64,000 bases of DNA from Planctomycetota bacterium (GTDB lineage: Bacteria; Planctomycetota; UBA1135; GCA-002686595), in NCBI GenBank assembly GCA_016795205.1, contig JAEUHZ010000026.1, positions 58,419 to 122,418 of the forward strand, read 5' to 3'. The notes under the pieces are model-generated. The model was not told where the DNA came from. It saw only the letters and a program-made list of their open reading frames with translations, and did not search any database. Positions 8,694 through 16,038 of the stretch are shown here, piece after piece (the first letter of the stretch is position 1; each line of letters starts with the position of its first letter). A program made the translations under genes and the position numbers.

Positions 8694-9523
8694 GGCTCCT
8701 CCGGCCGCGCCGCGCGCCGCACGACGTCCTCGTCGAAGGGGTTCACGGACATCCCGGCGTCGACGATCAGCGTCTGGGCGTTGACGCCCGACGAGCGCGG
8801 CGAGAGCAGGAACAGGACCGCATCCGCCGCCTCGCGGGTCTCGAGACCGCGCCGGCGCAGCGTCAGCGCTTCGGCGTGCAGCAGGTTCTCCAGGTAGCCC
8901 GGGATCCCGGCCGAGGCCGAGGTCTTGAGCAGGCCCGGATTCACGGCGTTGAAGCGCACGCCGCGCGCGCCGAAGCTCTTGGCCAGGAAGGCGACCGACG
9001 AATCGAGCGCGGCCTTGATCGGCGCCATGTAGCCGTAGCTCGGGCTGGCGATGCGCGTCGACGAGATCGAGAGCGCCACCACCGACGCCTCGGGTTGGAA
9101 CAGGTCCTGGAGCGCGCCGGACAGCGCCACCAACGAGAAGCACGAGACGTCGACCGCGCGCAGGAAATGCTCGCGGCTGGTCTCGTGGAAGGGCCGCGGA
9201 GATCCGTCCGGGCGGGGCGCGTACTCGGCGTGCGCGATCGAGTGCACGAGCCCGTCGAGCCGCGCGCCCTCGGAGCGCAGGCGGCCCGCCAGCGCGTCGA
9301 TCGAAGGCTGCTCGGCGACGTCGCACACCAGGACGGGCGCGTCGCCGACGAGCTTGGCGACCTCGGCCCGGCGCGCCTCGCCATGCACGGTGTAGACGGG
9401 TTTGGCGCCGACGGACTGCAGCGCGCTGCCCACGTGCCAGGCCACGCTCTTCTTGTTGCGCAGGCCGGTCACGAGCACGGTCTTGCCGGCCAGCCCCAGC
9501 CAATCGCTCGGGAGCGTGCTCAC
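8690..9523 (-). CDS. Enoyl-ACP reductase, FabI-like SDR
   Basis: A 277-residue short-chain reductase with the divergent FabI-type cofactor loop VLVTGLRNKKSVAWHVG near the N-terminus and the FabI-type catalytic pair Tyr-x6-Lys in SYGYMAPIKAAL. FabI reduces the trans-2-enoyl-ACP made by the dehydratase. The C-terminal TLIVDAGMSVNP corresponds to the usual FabI ending. The GTG start at 9523 overlaps the dehydratase stop, and the 3' end overlaps the PPTase. Its presence means the embedded synthase can fully reduce the chain, which argues against a simple polyene pigment. Whether it acts in every cycle is not visible. Confidence 0.88.
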   Translation of the reverse strand: MSTLPSDWLGLAGKTVLVTGLRNKKSVAWHVGSALQSVGAKPVYTVHGEARRAEVAKLVGDAPVLVCDVAEQPSIDALAGRLRSEGARLDGLVHSIAHAEYAPRPDGSPRPFHETSREHFLRAVDVSCFSLVALSGALQDLFQPEASVVALSISSTRIASPSYGYMAPIKAALDSSVAFLAKSFGARGVRFNAVNPGLLKTSASAGIPGYLENLLHAEALTLRRRGLETREAADAVLFLLSPRSSGVNAQTLIVDAGMSVNPFDEDVVRRAARPEEP

Positions 9524-9972
9524 GGCGCGAGCGCGGCCTCGGCCACGGTGAAGCGCAGGCGCACAACGGTGGCGCCGTCGCAGGTCACGGACGCCTTGCA
9601 GTAGCGCGCGGGACCCAGCCGCTCGACGACCTCGACTTCGGCGCGCAGCGTCTCGCCCGGCCGGACCACGCGCCGAAAGCGCGCGTCCTCGATGCGCGTC
9701 AGCACCGGGACGGAGCCCGGCTGCACGCTGGGCTCGGCGCCGGAAGCGAACAGGCAAGCCGCCGACTGGAACGTGAACTCGCTGATCAGGACGCCGGGCA
9801 GCACGGGATACCCCGGATAGTGACCACGGAACGCGCCGAGGTCCCGGGACACGTCCCACTCCGTGACGATCCGGTCCGCCGAGCGTGCCACGATCCGGTC
9901 GACGAACAGGAACGGATCGCGGTGGGGGATCAGCGCCTCGATCTCGGCGCGCGACGACGTGCTAGAGCCCAC
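9520..9972 (-). CDS. 3-hydroxyacyl-ACP dehydratase, FabZ-like hot-dog protein
   Basis: A 150-residue hot-dog dehydratase. LIPHRDPFLFVDRI and GHYPGYPVLPGVLISE are the two FabZ signatures, with catalytic His51 and Glu65 spaced 14 residues apart as in E. coli FabZ. It removes water from 3-hydroxyacyl-ACP to give trans-2-enoyl-ACP. The GTG start at 9972 overlaps the ketoreductase stop by 11 bases and the 3' end overlaps the enoyl reductase. As the only dehydratase of the cluster it should work between the ketoreductase and the enoyl reductase encoded beside it. Confidence 0.92.
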   Translation of the reverse strand: MGSSTSSRAEIEALIPHRDPFLFVDRIVARSADRIVTEWDVSRDLGAFRGHYPGYPVLPGVLISEFTFQSAACLFASGAEPSVQPGSVPVLTRIEDARFRRVVRPGETLRAEVEVVERLGPARYCKASVTCDGATVVRLRFTVAEAALAP

Positions 9973-10711
9973 CGTGCACCTCCAAGGTCGTGCCGTTCAC
10001 GTAGCTGGCCCCTGGCGACGCCAGGAACAGCGCGGCGTGCGCGATCTCCTCGGTCGTCGCGAAGCGGCCGAGCGGGACCAGCTTGCGGTGCTCGGCCCTG
10101 GCCTCCTCGGGCAGGTCGGCGAGCAACTCGGTGTCGACGAAGCCTGGGGACAGGCAATTCACCGTGATCTTGCGCTTGCCGACCTCGCGGGCCAGCGAGC
10201 GCATCAGGCCGATCTGTCCGGCCTTGCTGGCGGCGTAGTTGGCCTGGCCCTGGAAGCCGTGCAGGCCGGAGGGCGACGTGACGAACACGATCCGCCCGTA
10301 CTTGCGCGGCAGCATCGCCCGCACCGCGTGCTTGGCCATCAGGAACGAGCCCGTCAAGTTCACGTCGAGCACGGCGCGCCAGTCGGCGCTCTTCATCGTG
10401 CCCACGATCTGATCGCGGCGGATGCCAGCGTTCGAGAGCAGGACCTGCACGCCCTCGGGCTCGGACTCGAGCCCTGCCCAGAAGCGCTCGACCGCCTGCT
10501 CGTCGGCGACGTCGAAGCGATGCAGCGCGAGCCGGCCCGCGAAGCGCGCGGCCGCGTCGGCCAGGGCCGCGGCGGCGGTTTCGTTCCCGGTCCAGGTGGC
10601 GTGCACGCGACCGCCGTGCTCCAGGAAGGCCAGCGTCATGGCCCGGCCCAGGCCGCGCGTGCCGCCCGTCACGACGATCGTCTGCCCGAGGAAGGCGTCA
10701 CGCGCGATCAC
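9962..10711 (-). CDS. 3-oxoacyl-ACP reductase, FabG-like SDR
   Basis: A 249-residue classical SDR. The cofactor loop is VVTGGTRGLGRAM, the structural Asn motif is LLSNAG, and the catalytic set is Ser146, Tyr159 and Lys163 (NYAASKAG). ALFLASPGASYVNGTTLEVH is the standard FabG C-terminal region. It reduces beta-ketoacyl-ACP from the cluster ketosynthase. The GTG start at 10711 overlaps the stop of the upstream FAD oxidoreductase by 4 bases, so the desaturase-like enzyme and the ketoreductase are translated together. General SDR specificity is hard to predict; the neighbours make ACP-bound chains the best guess. Confidence 0.9.
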   Translation of the reverse strand: MIARDAFLGQTIVVTGGTRGLGRAMTLAFLEHGGRVHATWTGNETAAAALADAAARFAGRLALHRFDVADEQAVERFWAGLESEPEGVQVLLSNAGIRRDQIVGTMKSADWRAVLDVNLTGSFLMAKHAVRAMLPRKYGRIVFVTSPSGLHGFQGQANYAASKAGQIGLMRSLAREVGKRKITVNCLSPGFVDTELLADLPEEARAEHRKLVPLGRFATTEEIAHAALFLASPGASYVNGTTLEVHGGL

Positions 10712-12189
10712 GACGTCACCTCGACCAGGCTGGCGAGCCAGGCGTCGACCTTGTTGGCGACGATCGCGCCGTAGTTCGCCGCCCCCAGCCAGCCGGACAT
10801 GATGATGCCGACGCTTCCGGCATGGTGGAGACCGCGCACCTGTTCGTGGAGCGTCATGCTGGGCTTCAGGCCCTCGAACTTGGTCCCGAACGACGTGCCG
10901 CTCGGGCTCTGGGTGTAGAAGTGGAACGTGCGGGGCGTGGCCGCCTCGGCGTGCTCGATCTGGGCGGCCGCGCCCGGCACGTAGCGCTCGAGCCGGGCGA
11001 GCGTGTCGTCGACGAGCCGCTGCTTCTCCCGCTCGTACGCGCCCGGGTCCAGCTGGGCCCAATCGCTCCAGCGGGCGTTGCGCGAGCCGACGATGGTGAA
11101 GCGGTCCCCGCCGCCGGGGCGCGTCTTGGGGTAGTAGAAGGAGAAGGTGACGCTCTCGCCGACGTGGTCGCACAACGCCTCCGACGAGAACGTCGGCCGT
11201 GTCGAGGTGAACAGCAGGTCCGTGACGAACGGCAGGCGCTGGCCCGCGCGGACGCCCAGGTACACCTGGGTGCTCGAGGTGTTGAGGCGCACGGCCTCCA
11301 CGCCCGCGGTGAACTCGGGGGCGAAGTGCTCGCGACCGACGAGATCCAGCACCGTGGCGCGCAGCGAGGCGTTGCTGACCACCGCGTCGCAGGCGATCGC
11401 GCGGCCCTGCGCCAGGACCCCGCTGACGCGGCCGTGCTCGACCAGGATGCGCTCCACCTGGACGCGTGCCCGGACATCGACACCGCGGGCCTCGAGCTCG
11501 GCCTTCATGTCGCGGATCAGCCGGTCCGTGCCGCCCTCGAAGGTGAACACGCCATCCTTCATGAAGTTGCCGAAGACGATCCCGTAGCTGATGGCGGGGT
11601 CGTCGAGGGTCGAGCCGTTCGCGTAGCTGATGGGCTCGAGCAGCAAGCGGTGCACGTCGTTGCGGCCCGGGAAGTGGCGCTCGAACAACTCGCCGGTCGT
11701 CTCGCCGGTCTCGGCGTGGAAGTCCATCCGCGCCAGCTCGGCGTAGAACCCGTTCACCGCGGCGCGCGGGACGCGCAGCACGTCGACGAGCTTGCGCGTG
11801 AAATCGTCGCGCGTGAACTCGGTGTCGAAGGCGAACTGCGGATTGTCGAACCGGATGCCGTCCAGACGCACGACGCGGTCGGCCAGTGCCTGGCTCCAGT
11901 ACTTCCGGCAGGTCTTCCTCATCCCCGACGGGAACCCGTGCAGCGAGACGTCGAAGACGTGTCCGCCGCGCCGCTTGAACCAGGTCGCGAGTCCCCCGAG
12001 GTTGTAGTGCTGCTCGAGGAGCAGGACGCTGCGCCCGGCGCGCGACAGCACGGCCGCGGCGGTCAGGCCGCCGAGGCCGCTGCCGACGACGATCACGTCG
12101 TAGCGGCTGCGTGCGCCGGCCAGGGGGTCGCCGGAGAACGGCGCCTTGCCGTCGGTGCTGCCCTTGAAGTAGCGCTTCTGGCTCGACAT
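10708..12189 (-). CDS. Phytoene-desaturase-like FAD oxidoreductase A (CrtI/CrtO superfamily)
   Basis: A 493-residue flavoprotein. Residues about 30-50 form the FAD dinucleotide-binding motif VVGSGLGGLTAAAVLSRAG, followed by LLEQHYNLGG. The C-terminal GIIMSGWLGAANYGAIVANK matches the FAD-contacting ending of the CrtI family. These enzymes desaturate or isomerise long isoprenoid chains; some relatives act on other lipids. The window shows no phytoene synthase or prenyltransferase, and the gene lies inside a fatty acid synthase operon, so an acyl-ACP or hydrocarbon substrate is more likely. It follows oxidoreductase B by 3 bases and overlaps the ketoreductase. Similar genes were named in proposed ladderane clusters of anammox planctomycetes. 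Confidence 0.85.
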   Translation of the reverse strand: MSSQKRYFKGSTDGKAPFSGDPLAGARSRYDVIVVGSGLGGLTAAAVLSRAGRSVLLLEQHYNLGGLATWFKRRGGHVFDVSLHGFPSGMRKTCRKYWSQALADRVVRLDGIRFDNPQFAFDTEFTRDDFTRKLVDVLRVPRAAVNGFYAELARMDFHAETGETTGELFERHFPGRNDVHRLLLEPISYANGSTLDDPAISYGIVFGNFMKDGVFTFEGGTDRLIRDMKAELEARGVDVRARVQVERILVEHGRVSGVLAQGRAIACDAVVSNASLRATVLDLVGREHFAPEFTAGVEAVRLNTSSTQVYLGVRAGQRLPFVTDLLFTSTRPTFSSEALCDHVGESVTFSFYYPKTRPGGGDRFTIVGSRNARWSDWAQLDPGAYEREKQRLVDDTLARLERYVPGAAAQIEHAEAATPRTFHFYTQSPSGTSFGTKFEGLKPSMTLHEQVRGLHHAGSVGIIMSGWLGAANYGAIVANKVDAWLASLVEVTS

Positions 12190-12192
12190 CGC

Positions 12193-13581
12193 TCAGCTCG
12201 CGACCACGGCCTGCCGGTTCGCCATGGAGATCCCCGACATCAAGGCGCCGACGACGCCCACGAAGCCCTGGTCCGTGCCGATCAGGTGCACGTTGTGCAC
12301 GCCCGAGGCGCCGTCCAGTCGCTTGCGCGGCGAGCCGTAGACGGCGCCGTTCAGGTGACCCGTGTACTGCACGATCGTGCGCGGCGTGAAGCAATCGATG
12401 GCCAGGGTGTGGGGCCGGGGGTCGGCGGTGAAGCGCGCGACGGAGGCGCACATGCGCTCCTCCCACTGGGCCTTCTGGCGCTCGTAGACGGCTGGGTCGA
12501 GCCCACGCCACGCGCTGGCGTCGGCCAAGCAGGTGATCCGCATGAGTCCGTGGGGCAGGATCTCGTTCGAGGCGTAGTTGTCGCTGCAGGCCACGACGCC
12601 GCTCGACACGTCCACCGCTTCCGCCGGCCGCCGCCACGCCGGCCGGCGGGACTCCGCGAAGAACAGCAGGGTGCGCGCCGCGCCGATCGAGGCCGAGGGG
12701 CGCGTCAGGACGCGCTGGGTCTCGACGAACGACAGGCGGCCGAGATCGGCCTCGCCGCTCGACACGCCGCACAGGGCGCGCGTCTCGACGTAGCCGGCCG
12801 ACGAGAAGATGCAGTCGGAGAGCAACTCGCCACCCGAGTCCAGGCGCACGCCGCGCGCGGCGCCGGCCGTGTCGCACAGGATCTCGGCCACGCCGTCGTT
12901 CGTGCGCAGCTCGCCACCCTCCTCGCGGAAGCGCCGCACGAGCAGATCCAAGAGCGGCTTGATGCCGCCACGCGGCCGGGCCAGGCCCTCGAGGAAGATC
13001 GAGCGGAACAGGATCACGGCCTGGTAGGCATCGACGTCGTCCTCGCGCGCGCTGCCGTACCAGGTCAGCGGCAGGAGCAGCGCCTCGACCAGGTCGGGAT
13101 CGCGCAGGTGCTCGTGGAGGAAGGCCCGTCCCGAGGCCGAGGGATCGACGACGCTGAAGGGGTCGCACGCGCGGATCGCTCGCACCAGGCCCGCGAAGCG
13201 CTCGCGCTCGGCGGGGAAGGCGCGGGCGACCTGCTCCTCGAACAGCGCGAAGTCGTTCGAGAAAGCCAGGGACAGGTCGCCCAGCCGGATCTCGGACGTG
13301 CCCTGCTCGCCCAGGCCCAGGTCGTCGAAGCGCAGGCGCAACTGGCGCAGGATGCGCTGCAGCGGCGCGCTCTTCGAAGCGGGGCGCGCGAAGTTCGTCA
13401 GCGCGTGCAGGCCCGAGTCGTAGCGCCGCCCGCTGCGCTTGTAGAAGGAGTTCAGCCCGCCCCACAGCGCGTGGCGCTCCAGCACGGCCACGCGCCGCCC
13501 GAACTGGGCCAGGCGGATCCCGGCTGCCAGCCCGCTCATGCCGGCGCCGATCACCAACGCGTCGTAGCGGTCGGCGGACAT
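12193..13581 (-). CDS. Phytoene-desaturase-like FAD oxidoreductase B
   Basis: A 462-residue paralogue of the gene 3 bases downstream. The FAD motif VIGAGMSGLAAGIRLAQFG begins at about residue 10, followed by VLERHALWGGLNSF. The ending NVHLIGTDQGFVGVVGALMS again fits CrtI-type enzymes. The two proteins share fold and length but little obvious identity, so they may be successive enzymes or a heteromer rather than a recent duplication. It starts with ATG at 13581, 48 bases after the ACP stop. The substrate is unknown; desaturation or cis-trans isomerisation of an ACP-bound chain is inferred from position only. Confidence 0.83.
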   Translation of the reverse strand: MSADRYDALVIGAGMSGLAAGIRLAQFGRRVAVLERHALWGGLNSFYKRSGRRYDSGLHALTNFARPASKSAPLQRILRQLRLRFDDLGLGEQGTSEIRLGDLSLAFSNDFALFEEQVARAFPAERERFAGLVRAIRACDPFSVVDPSASGRAFLHEHLRDPDLVEALLLPLTWYGSAREDDVDAYQAVILFRSIFLEGLARPRGGIKPLLDLLVRRFREEGGELRTNDGVAEILCDTAGAARGVRLDSGGELLSDCIFSSAGYVETRALCGVSSGEADLGRLSFVETQRVLTRPSASIGAARTLLFFAESRRPAWRRPAEAVDVSSGVVACSDNYASNEILPHGLMRITCLADASAWRGLDPAVYERQKAQWEERMCASVARFTADPRPHTLAIDCFTPRTIVQYTGHLNGAVYGSPRKRLDGASGVHNVHLIGTDQGFVGVVGALMSGISMANRQAVVAS

Positions 13582-13629
13582 GGGCGCCCCGGGGCGGTCG
13601 CGCGGCCCAGGCGGGCCGCGCGGCGCCGC

Positions 13630-13899
13630 TCAGACTCCGACCTTGAGCGACTTGCCAGCGAGCCTCGGCGCGAGGTAGGTCACGCAGCCGTCCAGCGTCG
13701 CGAGCTCCTTGTAGTCCTCCTCGGGGACCTGCACGCCGTAGCGCTTGCGCAGCTCCATGACGATGTCGAGGAAGTCCATGGAATCGAGCTCGATCTGCTC
13801 GCGCAGGCGCACGTCCGTCTTGAGGTTCGACACGTCCTCGTCGGGCGCGATCGTCTTGATGATGTCCTGGATCGCCAGGATGATCTCTTCGCGGTTCAT
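13630..13899 (-). CDS. Acyl carrier protein dedicated to the cluster
   Basis: An 89-residue carrier protein. The phosphopantetheine serine is Ser40 in the ELDSMDF motif (canonical DSL/DSM). The surrounding helices carry the acidic residues that dock ketosynthases and reductases (DEDVSNLKTDVRLREQIEL). The basic C-terminal tail after about residue 75 (RLAGKSLKVGV) is longer than in housekeeping AcpP. The ATG at 13899 lies 38 bases after the ketosynthase stop. With a dedicated PPTase at 8103-8693 it can be activated within the operon. It should carry the growing chain through the ketosynthase, reductases and perhaps the FAD oxidoreductases. Confidence 0.93.
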   Translation of the reverse strand: MNREEIILAIQDIIKTIAPDEDVSNLKTDVRLREQIELDSMDFLDIVMELRKRYGVQVPEEDYKELATLDGCVTYLAPRLAGKSLKVGV

Positions 13900-13937
13900 G
13901 GGTTCTGTGGGGGAGTGGCGGTGTCCGTGGTCCGGTC

Positions 13938-15176
13938 TCAGCCGATGTAGCGCCGCACGACGACGGCGGAGTTGATGCCGAGCATCCCGAACGACAGGTT
14001 CAGGATCGCGTCGACGCGGCCGAGTTGCCTCGGCGTGTTCATCACGAGGTTGCGCACCTCGCAGGCGGGGTCGAGCTCGTCGACGTTGAGCGTCGCGTGC
14101 ACGTAGCCGTCGTCGAACGAGGGCAAGTTCCCGGCGAGCTCCAGCGCGCCGGCCGCGCCCATGGCGTGGCCGATGAAGCTCTTCGTGTTGTTCACGTGGG
14201 TGCGGGCGCTGTCGCCGAACACGGCGCGCAAGGCCTCGCATTCCTGCTGGTCGCCCAGCGGGGTGGCGGTGGCGTGGCTCGACACGACGTCGATCTCGTG
14301 TGGCGCCAGTCCGGCGCGCGTGACGGCCGCGCGCATGCACTCGTTCTGGCGCTCGGCCAGCGGCAGCACGAAGTCGGACGCGTCCGAGTTCACCGCGTGC
14401 CCCACGAGCTCGCCGTAGATTCGCGCGCCGCGCCGGCGCGCGTCCTCCAGGCGCTCCAGGGCGTAGAGGCAGCCGCCCTCGGACACGACGATGCCGTTGC
14501 GCGCCCGATCGAAGGGCCGCGAGGCCTTGGTGGGGTCGGGGTGGCTCGCCAGGGCGCCTTGCGCACGGAAGCTGGCGAAGATCCCGAACGTGTGGATGCT
14601 CTCGGACACGCCGCCGGCCAGCGCCAGGTCGACCTCGCCGAGCTGCAGCATCTGCGCGCCGTGGATCAGGCCCAGATTTCCGGCGGCGCAGGCCGCGCCG
14701 ATGCAGTAGGCCGGGCCGGTGAGGCCGAATCCCAGCGCGACCTCGCCGGCCGGGTTGTTGGCGACCGTGCGCGGGTTGTGGTGGTGCGACCAGTAGGCGA
14801 GGTCGAATCCGTACTGGGAGACCTCGTGGATCTGGTTCTCGGTCTCGACGTTGCCGTGCTCGGTCGTGCCGACGTAGACGCCGACGCGCGAGCGGTCACG
14901 GGCCACGAGGTCGAGGCCCGCGTCCGCGAGCGCCGATCCGGCGCACCAGATGCCGATCGAGCCGGCGCGCGTGCCGCGGCGCAGCTCCTTGCGCTTCTGC
15001 CAACGCAGCGCGTCGAAGTCGCACTGGCCGGCCAGCGTCTCCCCGACGTGTCGGATCGTCCAGGGCTTCACACCCGAGACGCCCGCCAGCAGGTTCCGGC
15101 GGAACTCGGCCAAGGAGTTCCCGTTCGGGCTCGTGAGCCCGACCCCGGTGATCACGACGCGCGGCAGCGCGCTCAC
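13938..15176 (-). CDS. Beta-ketoacyl-ACP synthase, KAS II (FabF)-like
   Basis: A 412-residue condensing enzyme. The active-site Cys163 lies in GAACAAGNLGLIHG, at the same residue number as E. coli FabF. The two catalytic His are in SSHATATPLGDQQ and NNTKSFIGHAMGAAG, giving the decarboxylating Cys-His-His set. It elongates acyl-ACP with malonyl-ACP. The start is a GTG at 15176 overlapping the regulator stop (GTGA). There is no chain-length-factor partner lacking the Cys, so this is a single FabF-type homodimer rather than an aryl-polyene or type II polyketide pair. It is the only elongating ketosynthase of the cluster. Confidence 0.92.
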   Translation of the reverse strand: MSALPRVVITGVGLTSPNGNSLAEFRRNLLAGVSGVKPWTIRHVGETLAGQCDFDALRWQKRKELRRGTRAGSIGIWCAGSALADAGLDLVARDRSRVGVYVGTTEHGNVETENQIHEVSQYGFDLAYWSHHHNPRTVANNPAGEVALGFGLTGPAYCIGAACAAGNLGLIHGAQMLQLGEVDLALAGGVSESIHTFGIFASFRAQGALASHPDPTKASRPFDRARNGIVVSEGGCLYALERLEDARRRGARIYGELVGHAVNSDASDFVLPLAERQNECMRAAVTRAGLAPHEIDVVSSHATATPLGDQQECEALRAVFGDSARTHVNNTKSFIGHAMGAAGALELAGNLPSFDDGYVHATLNVDELDPACEVRNLVMNTPRQLGRVDAILNLSFGMLGINSAVVVRRYIG

Positions 15177-15859
15177 GGGCGCACCTCGCGCCGGCGCGCG
15201 GCGCGGCCCTCGTCGTCGAGCTTCTCGAGCACGCGCGCGGCCAGCTCGGCGCGCGAGCGCGCGTCCGGGCCGGCGAGCCGCGCGGGCACCGCGAGGCCCA
15301 CCTTGAGCGCGGCACTGACGGCCTTCGCCAGCACGCTCTCGCTGTCACCCAGCGCGCGCTCGACCGAGCTGAAGACGAGCTGCATGACGGCCTCGGCGAT
15401 CTCGCACGAGCTGATGATCGAGCGCAGGGTCAGGACGCGCGGGTCCTTCGCGCCATGACGCTCGACGACGTACTCCAGGGTCGACTCGGCGGCACCGCGG
15501 AACTTCTTGAAGACCACCTGCTCGCGGCGGCGGAAGACGGTGGCCACGATGGACAGGGTGTTGCCCACCGGACGGTGCAGGTGGCAGCGGCGGGCGGAGT
15601 CGAACTCGGACTCGATCGCGCCCCACTCGGCGAGATCGTGCAGCGTGGTGCTCGTCGCGCCGGTCGAGAGCTCGAGCGCGTCGGCGATCTCGCGCGAGGA
15701 CAGCGGCTGGCCAGCCAGCACCAAGAGGCCGAATACGCGTCCATGGACGCGCTTGAAGCCGAACGTGCGGAAGAACAGCTCGAAGTTCGGGAGCTGCGCG
15801 TGGAGCTCGGGCTCCAGCCCGGCGAACTCGCCGACGGTCGTGTCGCTCTTCTGGGCCAT
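15173..15859 (-). CDS. GbsR/MarR-type winged-helix regulator of the ole locus
   Basis: A 228-residue protein starting at ATG 15859. The HTH lies around residues 50-90 (RVFGLLVLAGQPLSSREIAD then LELSTGATSTTLHDLAEWGA), followed by a long helical region with RRREQVVFKKFRGAAE. GbsR-type proteins differ from classical MarR in that extended C-terminal helical part. The stop overlaps the ketosynthase start, so the regulator is made with the enzymes and probably regulates its own operon. A palindrome lies 36 bases upstream of the start (15895-15912). The effector is unknown; a lipid intermediate or membrane signal would make sense but is a guess. Confidence 0.82.
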   Translation of the reverse strand: MAQKSDTTVGEFAGLEPELHAQLPNFELFFRTFGFKRVHGRVFGLLVLAGQPLSSREIADALELSTGATSTTLHDLAEWGAIESEFDSARRCHLHRPVGNTLSIVATVFRRREQVVFKKFRGAAESTLEYVVERHGAKDPRVLTLRSIISSCEIAEAVMQLVFSSVERALGDSESVLAKAVSAALKVGLAVPARLAGPDARSRAELAARVLEKLDDEGRAARRREVRP

Positions 15860-15894
15860 GCTGCGTCCGGTTGCGCCAGCTCGGGCGCGTCGCA

Positions 15895-15912
15895 TTTCAG
15901 AGATTCCTGAAA
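15895..15912. promoter_or_regulatory. Inverted repeat TTTCAG-N6-CTGAAA, candidate operator
   Basis: An 18-bp inverted repeat with perfect 6-bp arms (TTTCAG / CTGAAA) in an A/T-rich island of otherwise very GC-rich DNA. It lies 36 bases upstream of the regulator start, between oleA and the rest of the operon. Size and spacing suit a dimeric winged-helix protein, most simply the adjacent GbsR-type regulator acting on its own promoter. Confidence 0.5.
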
Positions 15913-16038
15913 AGCGAGGAGGCGGAGGTATCGCATCCGGGGGGCCCGCTGTCCACCCCGGCCGGCACGGGGATCGCGCCCGCGCCGCAGCCCGCTGCCC
16001 GGGAGGGCCCGTGCCGGGGCGCGGCCCGGGACCGGGAG

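Noticed and set aside
10822..13950. A very long open frame (over 1000 codons) on the plus strand
   Set aside because: It is antisense to two clear FAD oxidoreductases and an ACP; its translation is low-complexity Arg/Ala/Gly/His sequence caused by high GC third positions.
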